61,653 nt of DNA from Novosphingobium clariflavum (lineage in GTDB: Bacteria > Pseudomonadota > Alphaproteobacteria > Sphingomonadales > Sphingomonadaceae): contig NZ_JAPCWC010000021.1 in assembly GCF_026420865.1 (NCBI RefSeq), positions 1-61,653 of the forward strand. Direction: 5' to 3'. Within the stretch, counting starts at the first letter, position 1; the number at the start of each line of letters is the position of its first letter. The notes beneath the pieces were generated by a model that did not search any database, had not been told where the DNA came from, and saw nothing but the letters and a program-made list of their open reading frames with translations. A program made the position numbers and the translations under genes. Positions 1-7,880 of this stretch are shown in pieces.

Positions 1-585
1 TCCAGCCGAATCGGGCTGCGTTTCCGTCAGGGTCAGGCCACTGCGAAGCGGCAGGTCTACACGGTGGTGGACCGGCGGCAGCCTGTCCTGACCGTCGGCA
101 TCCAGCCGGCGGACAAGCTCGCCCATCGCCCGGCTGCGAAACAGGCCGGCATTGGGCAAGGCGAGATAGGGCTCCTCCCAGAAAAGCACCGTCTGCATGG
201 TTCGTTGGACGGCCGCGTAGTCGAGTTCGCCGGGGCGAACCGGCACGATGACGAGATCGGCGGCGTTCATGGCCTTTGCGATGTACTCGCTGTGGCCCGG
301 CGGCGTATCGATGAAGACGTATCGCACGCCCTTGCGGTTGAGGGCGTAGAGCCTAAGGGAAAGTGTGCGCAGCATCGGGGCAACGAGGATCGGACCGTCC
401 CGCTGGCGGGCGTTGTACCACGCCGTCAGGCTGCCTTGCGGGTCGAGGTCGAACATGGCGACCTTGCCCTTGCCGGCCTCGCCCTCCTCCGTCTCGCAGT
501 CCTGCTGCGCCAGCACCGCCAGCGAGGCGGTCAGCAACGTCTTGCCCACGCCGCCCTTGTGGGCGGCAAGGCTGATTATCTTCAT
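1..585 (-). CDS. ParA-family ATPase, C-terminus cut by window edge
   Basis: A frame open on the minus strand from an ATG at 585 to the left edge (195 codons visible). It begins MKIISLAAHKGGVGKT, the deviant Walker A of ParA/MinD ATPases, followed near residue 46 by FDLDPQGSLTAWY (Walker A') and near residue 86 by FIDTPPG (Walker B). These ATPases move plasmids, chromosomes or integrated elements by cycling on nucleoid DNA. The DPQGS form is typical of ParA proteins from plasmids and conjugative elements rather than MinD or NifH. No ParB partner is visible; one could lie past the edge. A short acidic insertion (ETEEGEAGKG) sits between Walker A and A'. Its promoter must lie in 586-761. Partial gene, but the family call is firm. 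Confidence 0.85.
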   Translation of the reverse strand, partial: MKIISLAAHKGGVGKTLLTASLAVLAQQDCETEEGEAGKGKVAMFDLDPQGSLTAWYNARQRDGPILVAPMLRTLSLRLYALNRKGVRYVFIDTPPGHSEYIAKAMNAADLVIVPVRPGELDYAAVQRTMQTVLFWEEPYLALPNAGLFRSRAMGELVRRLDADGQDRLPPVHHRVDLPLRSGLTLTETQPDSAG

Positions 586-679
586 GTCGGGAACTCCGCG
601 CTCGGTTGCGCACCCGCGCAAAGCGCGCGCGGATGCTCAATCGAGTGTTCGCGAGAGGCTCACTGGAGCGGCGTGGATT

Positions 680-693
680 GTCCGATAACGGAC
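680..693. promoter_or_regulatory. Palindromic operator candidate upstream of the ParA gene
   Basis: GTCCG-ATAA-CGGAC is a perfect 5-bp inverted repeat about 95 bases upstream of the ParA start, in the only space that can hold its promoter. A second, looser inverted repeat, ACTTAACA (715-722) and TGTTAAGT (753-760), lies just beyond it. ParA operons are commonly autorepressed at such sites or flanked by centromere-like sites. No binding protein can be named from sequence. Confidence 0.35.
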
Positions 694-761
694 TCCGTTC
701 CTAAAATTCCCGACACTTAACAATGATCGACAAACCGAACCAAGCGACCAAGTGTTAAGTT

Positions 762-1355
762 TTACTGAGTGGCGTCGTCCCAACCGCACTCGTTACATTT
801 TATCAGATACCACTGCTTATCGCGTCCATCGACATGCGACCCGCGCTTGAAATCATCCGATCCGCAACTTGGGCAGATGATGATTCCGAATGGATCGTAA
901 GGATGGATGTTGGCGGCCGTAATCTCCTGCAGCCGTGCTTGCAGGCGCTTGGCAAGCTCGACGTCTCGGGGGTGACCGGTCATCTCGTTCACCACATCGT
1001 CGAGTTCCATCTCGCCCCCGCTCAGGTCGAAGCCCCGGAAGTCCGCGACGAGGGTCGGCAACGGTGTGCCGTCCATGATCAAAGGAATGATCCGCAAGCT
1101 CTGGTCATCAACCCGGCGCCTGACCGTGGCCCGCAGTTCCATCCCCACCCAATTGGACTTATGCGCGTGTTCGGACCAGATCAGCACGAACACGTCCGCG
1201 CCATTTAGGCCTTCTTCAATGCCGCCGGTCAGCGAATCTCCCGGCTTGATGTCCCATTCGTCAAACCAGACGCCTTCACCTTGCTCTGTCAGCATCGTCG
1301 CGAGGGTTCTAGCGGTGAACTTGTCCGCTTTGTTGTGGCTAATAAACGCTTTCAT
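762..1355 (-). CDS. TIR-domain protein with C-terminal zinc ribbon
   Basis: 197 aa. Residues 1-120 read as a bacterial TIR domain: MKAFISHNKAD at the N-terminus (strand A), VWFDEWDIKPGD (BB-loop region), ADVFVLIWSEHAHKSNW, then GMELRATV. Glu73 falls where NAD-cleaving TIR enzymes carry their catalytic glutamate. After a helical linker, residues 161-190 carry CPSC and CNEC, a four-cysteine zinc ribbon that could bind nucleic acid or protein. TIR proteins in bacteria are often effectors that deplete NAD or make signal nucleotides in anti-phage systems such as Thoeris or CBASS, but no known partner of those systems is next door. It is the last of four co-directional genes and remnants (5238 to 762) beside a tRNA. 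NADase activity is inferred, not shown. Confidence 0.85.
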   Translation of the reverse strand: MKAFISHNKADKFTARTLATMLTEQGEGVWFDEWDIKPGDSLTGGIEEGLNGADVFVLIWSEHAHKSNWVGMELRATVRRRVDDQSLRIIPLIMDGTPLPTLVADFRGFDLSGGEMELDDVVNEMTGHPRDVELAKRLQARLQEITAANIHPYDPFGIIICPSCGSDDFKRGSHVDGRDKQWYLIKCNECGWDDATQ

Positions 1356-1361
1356 GAGACC

Positions 1362-1454
1362 TCAGAATGGAATGTCCTCATCTATCGACCATGGGGCGAC
1401 AACGTTTGGTTCGGCCGGGCTCGGTAGGTCAAGTCGATGTCCGATGTAGAGCTT
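1362..1454 (-). pseudogene. C-terminal remnant with SSB-like acidic tail
   Basis: A 30-codon frame with no start codon runs into a TGA seven bases before the TIR start. Its translation ends VVAPWSIDEDIPF, very like the acidic DDDIPF tip of single-stranded DNA-binding proteins and of a few other replication or phage proteins that use such a tip to recruit partners. An in-frame TAG lies just upstream, so this looks like the tail of a decayed or truncated gene and not a complete CDS. It could also be chance; the match is short. Confidence 0.3.
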
Positions 1455-1577
1455 CTAAACGTGCTCGCGATCCATGAAAATGATCAGTTACGCGCGCTGG
1501 CGGCCCGTGCTCGAGCAATGATTAACCACGGCCAGCGCTGCCGCGATGCCCACCCGGAATTGACTAACGACCGGAAT

Positions 1578-3875
1578 TCAGTCGACATCTGCCGAGCCCG
1601 CATCGTCTTCTGCCGAGCATCGCAACTCGAGGATTGGATTGTCGCCCCATTCGAAGCATTGGCGGAAGGTGGCCACTAGCCGGCCCTGCAATCCGTCGTC
1701 GGTTGTCGGAGTCCAACCGAGCGCGATCCTGTCTTGATCGACTGGGAGGAACCCGATGCTCCTCAGGTGCCTACCCGAGAAGAGCCACGCGGTCCCGGCG
1801 GCCACATCGGTCGCAAAGACGTCTACCCCCTCAATCCTGGCGATGTGCCAACCACGGGAGCGAGGCAGCCGGTCGTAAACGACGTCGAGCCCCGCGAGCG
1901 GTCCGTCGCGCATGTGCCTGCGCCGAAGAAGGCCTTCGGATTCATCGCGGCTTACTAAGAGCGTTGGTGCCTCCCCCACCGGGGCCGCCATCGCTGGCAG
2001 CGACTTCCAGAAAGCGGGATCATCGAGCCATGCATCCACGGTGAGCCCCTCGCGCGGACGACGGGCGAACTGCCACACTGCGCGGCGACCGGCCTCGCCA
2101 AGCACACTATTCGAGAGGACGTCGTCCCAGTTCACACTCGGCGGCTCCATGATCGGGCGGACAAGACGGGCCTTCGGAACGTCATCGAAGCCGATCTCCC
2201 CCAACTCACCTTCGCCACCGTCGGGAGCGAAGACCTCGACTTCGGCGAAAAACGGGATGTCGGCAGGGGACCTCAGCAAGTCGTCTTCGATCCTTTGTCG
2301 CAAGGCCTCCATGGCGTCCACATCTACTGGCTTGGCCTTCAGCGTCTCGGTCCGGAAGGCTTCGATCGCGGCACTCGCCGCGTCGATAGAGCTGGTGAGC
2401 GCCTGGATTCCTGTCTGAGGATCCAACTGAGGAGCCAGCCCCAAGAGCGCCTTTTGCAGCGCGCCACCCTCCTCACCGACTACAGTCCGGTAGTGGTTGA
2501 GCTGGAACAGTACCGACCGAAGCGAAACGTCGCCATCCGGCGGTTCGACACGACCGCTGATCAGCTTGGTCACGATCTCCGGGGTGCCGCCACTGTCGCG
2601 GCCAGCGAGGGCGGCGAGTACCGCCACCTCTCCAACGATGAGCTCTTCGCGATCATTCATCGTGCTCGGCGCGAAGATCCGGCCTGGGACGACGCGGCGC
2701 TCCCGCATGCCATCCATTTGGCTGACGAGGCGGTCGAGCCAAGCTCCGTAAGTGGTGGTCTGAAAGCGCTCGCCCGCCATCTGGAGGCGAATAGCGGCCG
2801 TCATGGCCGCCTTGAAATCGAGACCGGCCGGTCTCTCGCCCAAATCCTCCGCTCCCGAGCCTGCGAGGAGTTCGCCCGCTGTCGTGGAAGCGAGCGCCGC
2901 TGCTGGTCCGTCAGCCGCGCCCCACAGTGCCAGCATGGAGGCAGTGATCAGCACTACATCGACCCGTGCTTCCTCGACGATTTCGCGGAACACCCCACCG
3001 GGCGTTCCCTCCGGCAAGAACTCGCTGTCCAGTGCTTGCGCCTTGTTGCGCGCCTCGGCCCAGCTTCCATCCATCAGGTCGGGAAACATCAGCCATGATG
3101 CGTCGTGATAGTCATGCGCGACGTTCATTAATGCCGAGGAAGGCCATCGTACGAGTGCTTCTCGGAAGAGGCGGGCTCCGGTGCGGTCTCCGTTCCATAC
3201 TGACGCGGCAAGGCAGTAGGCTGTGTTGGCGAGATGCTGACGCAGAAAGGGCCATGCGGCCACGTATGTCGACCAGCCCGCCTCGTCGCCATCCGCCCGA
3301 TCCCAACGGAAGAGGTGCGGAGCCCTATCAACCAAGGTTTCCCAAGCGCCCACGACACGGGGCATCACGTCGGCAAGGGCGCGGGCGTCCGACCCGCCTA
3401 ACTCCCCAGGCTTCACTTCGCTACCTCGCGCCGCGATCGCAAGCGAACTGCGGGTTACCCAAGCCTCGATGGCGTGGACGAGCGACGGGCCCAAGTCGAG
3501 GATGCCCTCCAGCATCGCCCGTGAAAGCCGAACTCCGGGTTCCGGCTCGAGCAGACGAAGGGGAACGTGGGCCAGCTTCTCCAAGAATCGTGGTTCGTCT
3601 GGAATGAGTTCGGCCGCCCTCTCGTAGAGCCGACGATACTGTACCAACCAATCGCGGAATGGAGGACGCCAGCCAAGTCCGTCGACCTCGGCGTAGCTGA
3701 AGGCCGCACCTGTCCCATCGATCGCGGCATGCAATCCGATCAGGAGCCGGTGATAGCGGACCATCTCGCCCAAAGCCCCGTCGAATGCGACTGGTGCGCG
3801 CTTTCCGATGCGCGCCGCGACCCGTTCGGCCAGTTCCTCTAGGATCTCCTCGGGTGTCGGCAATTCCTCAGTCAA
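1578..3875 (-). CDS. Large protein of unknown function in putative defence operon
   Basis: 765 aa, not recognised. It is mostly predicted helical and soluble, with no signal peptide or clear membrane segment. Visible landmarks: a charged N-terminus (MTEELPTPEEILEELAERV), a conserved-looking YHDASWLMFPDLMDGSW patch near residue 260, a helical middle part, and a C-terminal third with more beta character (e.g. VDVFATDVAAGTAWLFSG) ending in an acidic tail. No nuclease, ATPase or protease motif could be found by eye. It starts inside the end of the upstream membrane-protein gene (8-base overlap), so the two are almost certainly translated as a pair. The TIR gene follows 223 bases downstream on the same strand. 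Function may be sensing or a scaffold in an anti-phage or stress system; that is inference from neighbourhood only. Confidence 0.75.
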   Translation of the reverse strand: MTEELPTPEEILEELAERVAARIGKRAPVAFDGALGEMVRYHRLLIGLHAAIDGTGAAFSYAEVDGLGWRPPFRDWLVQYRRLYERAAELIPDEPRFLEKLAHVPLRLLEPEPGVRLSRAMLEGILDLGPSLVHAIEAWVTRSSLAIAARGSEVKPGELGGSDARALADVMPRVVGAWETLVDRAPHLFRWDRADGDEAGWSTYVAAWPFLRQHLANTAYCLAASVWNGDRTGARLFREALVRWPSSALMNVAHDYHDASWLMFPDLMDGSWAEARNKAQALDSEFLPEGTPGGVFREIVEEARVDVVLITASMLALWGAADGPAAALASTTAGELLAGSGAEDLGERPAGLDFKAAMTAAIRLQMAGERFQTTTYGAWLDRLVSQMDGMRERRVVPGRIFAPSTMNDREELIVGEVAVLAALAGRDSGGTPEIVTKLISGRVEPPDGDVSLRSVLFQLNHYRTVVGEEGGALQKALLGLAPQLDPQTGIQALTSSIDAASAAIEAFRTETLKAKPVDVDAMEALRQRIEDDLLRSPADIPFFAEVEVFAPDGGEGELGEIGFDDVPKARLVRPIMEPPSVNWDDVLSNSVLGEAGRRAVWQFARRPREGLTVDAWLDDPAFWKSLPAMAAPVGEAPTLLVSRDESEGLLRRRHMRDGPLAGLDVVYDRLPRSRGWHIARIEGVDVFATDVAAGTAWLFSGRHLRSIGFLPVDQDRIALGWTPTTDDGLQGRLVATFRQCFEWGDNPILELRCSAEDDAGSADVD

Positions 3876-5238
3876 TGCGAGACCTCCTGATCACGAAGGC
3901 GCGACGCAGGATCCAGCGCTCAAACGCGGTCAGCGGCACTCCGCCGCTTCGGCGACACCATACGATCCGGCCTTCCAGAGGCTGGTCGAGAAGTGGAGCG
4001 AACCAGAGTGTCGGGCCTACCGAGGTCATCGTTGTTCCGGCGGGCGCTGCACCGCACCTCTTTGACCACCGTGCGACTACCCAGGTCAGAAGGCCGGATC
4101 GCAGGTCGACCACCGCCGAGCGCGCGCGGAAGTCGTCCTCCAACTCCACCTGCCTAGCTAAGCCGGAGTCGAAACCGAAGCCGAAGCCAAGGAACGCCTT
4201 CGCGCCGTCGCTGCGGGTGGCGCCTCCGGCCGCTGCATAGAGGTTCGAGCGCACCCGCTGCAGCAGATCGCGGGGAACGACGACGTTGGCGGTGTAACGC
4301 TCGCGGAGTCGCTCCCGAGCGTCGCGTTGGACAAAGCCGAATGTAGTGGAGATGAAGTGCGCCACGGCCGCGAGATTGAGGACGAGCCAGACAACCTCGG
4401 CCGAGACCAGAACGGAGCGGTAGAAAAGCGATGTCGTTCCGCCACCTGCGGCGTGCAGGAGAGACTGCAATGGCCAGAGGAACTGGATCGAGACAACTGC
4501 CGACAGCGCGACCCCGCTAGCGGCGATTCCGAGGAACATCGACTCATGATAGTAAACTTTCACGTCGATGGCCGCCTCCTCGTTCTGCGCGACCAGGGTC
4601 ACTAGTGCGAGAGCAAGCGATATGACGCCGAGAAGGCCGATTTGCGCACCGAGGACGTAGCTCGACAAATAGAGGATTACGTCCTCCTCGAACGATGGAA
4701 GCGCGAAATCCGTTGGCGGGAAATGCGGGCGAAGCGCCTCAACCATCACAACCACCAGATCCAGCACGACATACCAAGCGATGAACCGCGCGAAGGTGCC
4801 GCGGTGGAACAGCGCATGCAGAAAGCGGTGCAAGAGTGGGTAGCGGTTACGACACGCGACGGGGTTTCCCGCTAACAGCGCGCTGACTTCAGCGTTGGCG
4901 CTGCGTCCGACGCGTTTCCGGTATGCAAGCAACGCCTTGGCTAGCGAGCGCACATCACTCCACACCGCGGCGCACCGGGCCTTTACGACCCCACAGGTCC
5001 AAACAAGCACCTCATACCAAGTGACGAACCGCGCAAACAGCGCGCCGACTTTGGCCTTGGCGCTGCGCTCTACGTGTTCCCCGCACGCGCGCAACCTCTC
5101 GGCCAGCGAGCGCACATTACTGTACACCGCAGCGAGCCGGGCCTTCACGACCCCACCAAGCCGAACACGACAGGGCTCACTCGCGCGGCCACCAGGCTTT
5201 GTCGGCCGGAACGGTCCAGCTGAGACCGCTCGATCCAA
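3868..5238 (-). CDS. Membrane protein with tandem-duplicated N-terminus
   Basis: 456 aa if read from the TTG at 5238. Residues 29-82 and 83-122 are copies of one unit (GVVKAR.AAV.S.VRSLA), and the FARF..WY.VL segment occurs at 69-79 and again at 149-159. Hydrophobic segments near 155-169, 186-217, 234-260 and 275-297 suggest three or four membrane passes. The C-terminal 150 residues are probably cytoplasmic. No family recognised. It overlaps the 765-aa gene by 8 bases. The start is uncertain: an ATG at 5279 with a good AAAGGAG site reads in another frame and meets a T7 tract (coding strand, 5256-5250) before this frame. GTG at residue 31 is a further option. A sensor or pore that works with the soluble partner is plausible but not shown. 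Confidence 0.65.
   Translation of the reverse strand: MDRAVSAGPFRPTKPGGRASEPCRVRLGGVVKARLAAVYSNVRSLAERLRACGEHVERSAKAKVGALFARFVTWYEVLVWTCGVVKARCAAVWSDVRSLAKALLAYRKRVGRSANAEVSALLAGNPVACRNRYPLLHRFLHALFHRGTFARFIAWYVVLDLVVVMVEALRPHFPPTDFALPSFEEDVILYLSSYVLGAQIGLLGVISLALALVTLVAQNEEAAIDVKVYYHESMFLGIAASGVALSAVVSIQFLWPLQSLLHAAGGGTTSLFYRSVLVSAEVVWLVLNLAAVAHFISTTFGFVQRDARERLRERYTANVVVPRDLLQRVRSNLYAAAGGATRSDGAKAFLGFGFGFDSGLARQVELEDDFRARSAVVDLRSGLLTWVVARWSKRCGAAPAGTTMTSVGPTLWFAPLLDQPLEGRIVWCRRSGGVPLTAFERWILRRAFVIRRSRID
4831..5154 (-). repeat. 162-bp tandem duplication inside membrane-protein gene
   Basis: The DNA of 4993-5154 and 4831-4992 aligns with a constant offset of 162 bp (54 codons). Identity is high over about the first 120 bp of each copy and fades after that. 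A third partial match (ATACCAAGYGAYGAACCGCGC on the plus strand) occurs around 4769-4790 and 4986-5007. The multiple-of-three period keeps the frame, so the duplication lengthens the protein without breaking it. Confidence 0.75.
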
Positions 5239-5480
5239 GAGCGACGACGAAAAAAAGGAAGCAACATCAGGGACAACATTGCTCCTTTCTTAGCCCACGG
5301 CCCAACATAGGCAAGGGTGACTGACGCCATTTGGATGAACATCAGCTTTCGGAACTTCCCCTGAGACCGTCGTCCACCAAGCCGGCCGCAAGCCACCCAG
5401 CCATGATCCGCGAAAAAGGGGAATACGGTGGGAAGCGTTCTGCGCTTCCCGCTCATCTGTGCCAGAAATGTTGGAAAAGG

Positions 5481-5556
5481 TGGTGAGCCCTGCTGGGTTC
5501 GAACCAGCGACCTACTGATTAAAAGTCAGTTGCTCTACCGACTGAGCTAAGGGCCC
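5481..5556 (-). tRNA. tRNA-Lys (anticodon UUU)
   Basis: On the minus strand the sequence begins GGGCCCTTAGCTCAGTCGG, has the anticodon loop CTTTTAA (anticodon TTT, lysine), a GGTTCGAACCC T-arm and a 3' half closing on the acceptor stem with one G-U pair. CCA is encoded. Length is 76 nt with CCA. It lies downstream of folK on the same strand. Its 3' end faces the accessory region 1-5480, the usual geometry when a tRNA gene serves as an integration site, but I found no second copy of the 3' end in the window. Confidence 0.95.
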
Positions 5557-5594
5557 CCGTTGCCGGGCGCGGCCGTGAAAGGCTGCGGAAGGGG

Positions 5595-6104
5595 TCACCT
5601 AGGGGTAGGGAAAGCCTTGGTCAAGCGGGCATGAAGCTGGTTTATCGTCAGACCCGTCAATGGATCGCGCCAGGTGCCCGCAATCCTGCGCGCGGGGCCC
5701 AGCACGAAGTCGCGCGAACGGAAGGCCGGATGCGGGATAACCAGGCTTTCATCACCTTCACCCGCGGCCCAGGGACCGCCATTCCACAGCACGATATCGA
5801 GATCGAGCACCCGCGAGCCCCAGGCTGCGCCGCGGCGCCGACGACCGAACTTGTGCTCGACCTTCTGTAACTTGTGCAAAACCTCGTCAGGCTCGCGCTT
5901 GGTGCGGATCAGCGCCACGCCGTTGGCATAGCGGCGCCGAGACGGGCCGAGCGGCGCGCTGTCGATCACCGGCGAGGCGGCCAGCACCTCGTACTTGCCG
6001 TTATCCAGCGAATCCAGTGCAGCGGCGAGCACCTTGCGCGGGGCGCCATGGCGCGGATGACGCATGTTGGAGCCGAGCGCAATCAGATAGGTGTGCTTCG
6101 CCAA
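5595..6104 (-). CDS. folK: 2-amino-4-hydroxy-6-hydroxymethyldihydropteridine pyrophosphokinase
   Basis: 169 aa, normal HPPK length. The enzyme transfers pyrophosphate from ATP to 6-hydroxymethyl-7,8-dihydropterin, the step before dihydropteroate synthase in folate synthesis; it is cytosolic. The N-terminal ALGSN (10-13), the family signature RVLDLDIVLW (98-107, with the two Mg-binding aspartates) and IPHPAFRSRDFVLGP (123-137) are all present. The gene stands alone here, without folP or folB, and is followed on the same strand by tRNA-Lys. Confidence 0.95.
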   Translation of the reverse strand: MAKHTYLIALGSNMRHPRHGAPRKVLAAALDSLDNGKYEVLAASPVIDSAPLGPSRRRYANGVALIRTKREPDEVLHKLQKVEHKFGRRRRGAAWGSRVLDLDIVLWNGGPWAAGEGDESLVIPHPAFRSRDFVLGPARRIAGTWRDPLTGLTINQLHARLTKAFPTPR

Positions 6105-6142
6105 GGTACCCGGCTCCCCCCGTGTTGTTCGGATGTGGCGGC

Positions 6143-7006
6143 TTAAATGTCCTGCACGATACGCGTGTAGAGCTGCGGGCGCCGGTCACGGAAAAAGCCC
6201 ATGCCAGCCCGGTGCTTGGCGGCGCGTGCAAGGTCCAGCGTGGAAACCAGCACGCCGGTTTCGTCCCGTCCGAACTCGGCGACGTAATCGCCCCATTCGT
6301 CGGTGATGAAGGAGTGGCCGTAGAAGGTCTGCTCCGTCCCGCATTCCGATTCGATGCCGATGCGGTTGGCGGCGATCACCGGCATGCAGTTCGATACCGA
6401 GTGGCCCACCATCGCCCGGCGCCACATCCGGCTGGTATCGAGCGCGGCATCGTAAGGCTCGGAGCCGATGGCGGTGGGGTAGAACAGCAGTTCCGCCCCC
6501 ATCAGCGCCATCACGCGGGCGCATTCGGGATACCACTGGTCCCAGCACACGCCGATACCGACCCTGGTGCCGAGAACGTCCCACACCTTGAATCCGTCGT
6601 TTCCGGGGCGGAAGTAGTACTTCTCCTCGTAGCCGGGACCATCGGGGATGTGGCTCTTGCGATAGGTGCCGATGATCTCGCCATCGGTGCCGATCATCGC
6701 CAGCGTATTATAATAGTGGTGGCCGTCGCGCTCGAAGAAGCTGGTGGGGATCACCACCTTCAGCTTCGCGGCCAGCGCCTTCATCGCGATCACCGAGGGA
6801 TGCTCGTTTGTCGGGCGGGCGATCGCGAAGAGTTCCTCTTCCTCGGTCTTGCAGAAGTAAGGGCCAGAGAACAGCTCGGGCGGCAGCACGATCTGCGCCC
6901 CCTTGGCGGCAGCTTCCTCCACCAGCGTGGAGACGGCGGCGATGTTCTCGCCCTCATCGGCGGAATTGAGCGCGAGCTGGAGCGCGGCAACGGTAATTTC
7001 GGTCAT
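6143..7006 (-). CDS. aguB: N-carbamoylputrescine amidase
   Basis: 287 aa nitrilase-superfamily hydrolase. It converts N-carbamoylputrescine to putrescine, CO2 and ammonia, the last step of the arginine-agmatine route to polyamines. The catalytic triad is visible: Glu44 in LPPELF, Lys117 in YRKSHIPDGPGY, Cys154 in GVCWDQWYPE. The HIPDGPGYEEKYYF stretch and the C-terminal RDRRPQLY are typical of AguB and its close CPA relatives rather than of beta-ureidopropionase or generic omega-amidase. It follows the secreted methyltransferase-like gene by 13 bases, so they are likely cotranscribed. Agmatine deiminase (aguA) is not in the window. Confidence 0.92.
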   Translation of the reverse strand: MTEITVAALQLALNSADEGENIAAVSTLVEEAAAKGAQIVLPPELFSGPYFCKTEEEELFAIARPTNEHPSVIAMKALAAKLKVVIPTSFFERDGHHYYNTLAMIGTDGEIIGTYRKSHIPDGPGYEEKYYFRPGNDGFKVWDVLGTRVGIGVCWDQWYPECARVMALMGAELLFYPTAIGSEPYDAALDTSRMWRRAMVGHSVSNCMPVIAANRIGIESECGTEQTFYGHSFITDEWGDYVAEFGRDETGVLVSTLDLARAAKHRAGMGFFRDRRPQLYTRIVQDI

Positions 7007-7019
7007 GAGGCGGCCCCTA

Positions 7020-7880
7020 TCAGCCTCGCTTGCGGAACAGAAGCGTCATCCGGTCGCTCTCGCCGATGGAGAGGTACTTGGCGCGGTCCTGGTCCTTCAG
7101 CGCCAGCGTGGGGGGCAGCGTCCAGACCCCGCCCGGCCAGTCGGCGCTGTCCTTGGGATTGGCACTGATCTCGGACTGGCCGACGAGGTCGAAGCCCTGC
7201 GCCTGCATGAACCGGATGACGTCCGCCTGCTTGAGATAGCCCTTCGATCCATCGGCATAGGCATCGGCCGCATCGGCCTTGGCGCGGTGCTGCTCGATGC
7301 CGATCAGGCCGCCGGGCTTGAGCAGATCGCGCATCGCCGCAAATTCGCTGGCGGCGATGTTCCAGCGCAGCAGGTTGTGCAGCATGCGCGGCACGATGAT
7401 GACATCGAAAGTGCCCTTCTCGCCCGCCGGGATCGCACCGGTGGTATAGGCCGCGAAGCGATCCGCCGGCAGGCCGGTGAACTTCGCCACGTCTGCTGCG
7501 TACTCGCCTGCGTTCTTGCGGATATTCGCCTGAGTCTCGGGCTTGAAGGCCGGGCTGTCGGGATTGTAGAACAGGCCCACCAGATGGCCTTGCTGGCCGA
7601 GATAGAGCCCCAGCAGGCGCGAATACCACTCACCGCCCGGCGCATATTCGCCGACCTTCATGGTCGGGCCGACACGGAAGAAGCTGAGCGTTTCCACCGG
7701 ATGGCGATACTTATCGCGCGCGCGGTCTGCCTCGCGCAACGGATTGGCGGCGGCGAGTTCCAGCAGCGCCTCGCAGCCCTTGCAGGCCTGCGCTTCGGTC
7801 TTTTCTTCCGCCGCAGTCGCAGAAATCGGTGCGGCAAGCACGCCGAGAAACGTCGAAAGGGCGATCAGGGCGCGGCGCAT
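7020..7880 (-). CDS. Exported class I methyltransferase-like protein (COG4798 type)
   Basis: 286 aa. ATG at 7880 is chosen because GGAGAC precedes it and the product then opens with a signal peptide (MRRALIALSTFLGVLAAPIS, predicted cut after ATA-A near 24). A CKGC motif (33-36) follows. The rest matches a family of predicted periplasmic methyltransferases: VGEYAPGGEWYSRLLGLYL (SAM-binding loop region), FDVIIVPRMLHNLLRW, LLKPGGLIGIEQHRA. Substrate and whether it truly methylates outside the cytoplasm are unknown. It precedes aguB in a two-gene operon; I see no functional link between them. Confidence 0.75.
   Translation of the reverse strand: MRRALIALSTFLGVLAAPISATAAEEKTEAQACKGCEALLELAAANPLREADRARDKYRHPVETLSFFRVGPTMKVGEYAPGGEWYSRLLGLYLGQQGHLVGLFYNPDSPAFKPETQANIRKNAGEYAADVAKFTGLPADRFAAYTTGAIPAGEKGTFDVIIVPRMLHNLLRWNIAASEFAAMRDLLKPGGLIGIEQHRAKADAADAYADGSKGYLKQADVIRFMQAQGFDLVGQSEISANPKDSADWPGGVWTLPPTLALKDQDRAKYLSIGESDRMTLLFRKRG

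Noticed and set aside
1..585. ParA gene considered as MinD or NifH
   Set aside because: DPQGS after strand 2 and the short KGGVGKT start fit ParA; no MinD membrane helix could be checked because the end is missing, but neighbours are mobile-type genes.
1437..1679. 80-aa plus-strand frame (MSDVELLNVLAIHENDQ...) partly opposite the 765-aa gene
   Set aside because: The first 45 residues look protein-like and an AGGT precedes the ATG, but 100 bases run antisense to a well-supported gene and it has no recognised relative. Kept out pending homologues.
5145..5456. 103-aa minus-strand frame overlapping the start of the membrane-protein gene
   Set aside because: Its second half is the main gene in another frame. 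Only its internal ATG at 5279 with a strong ribosome site is of interest, reported as a start or frameshift question.
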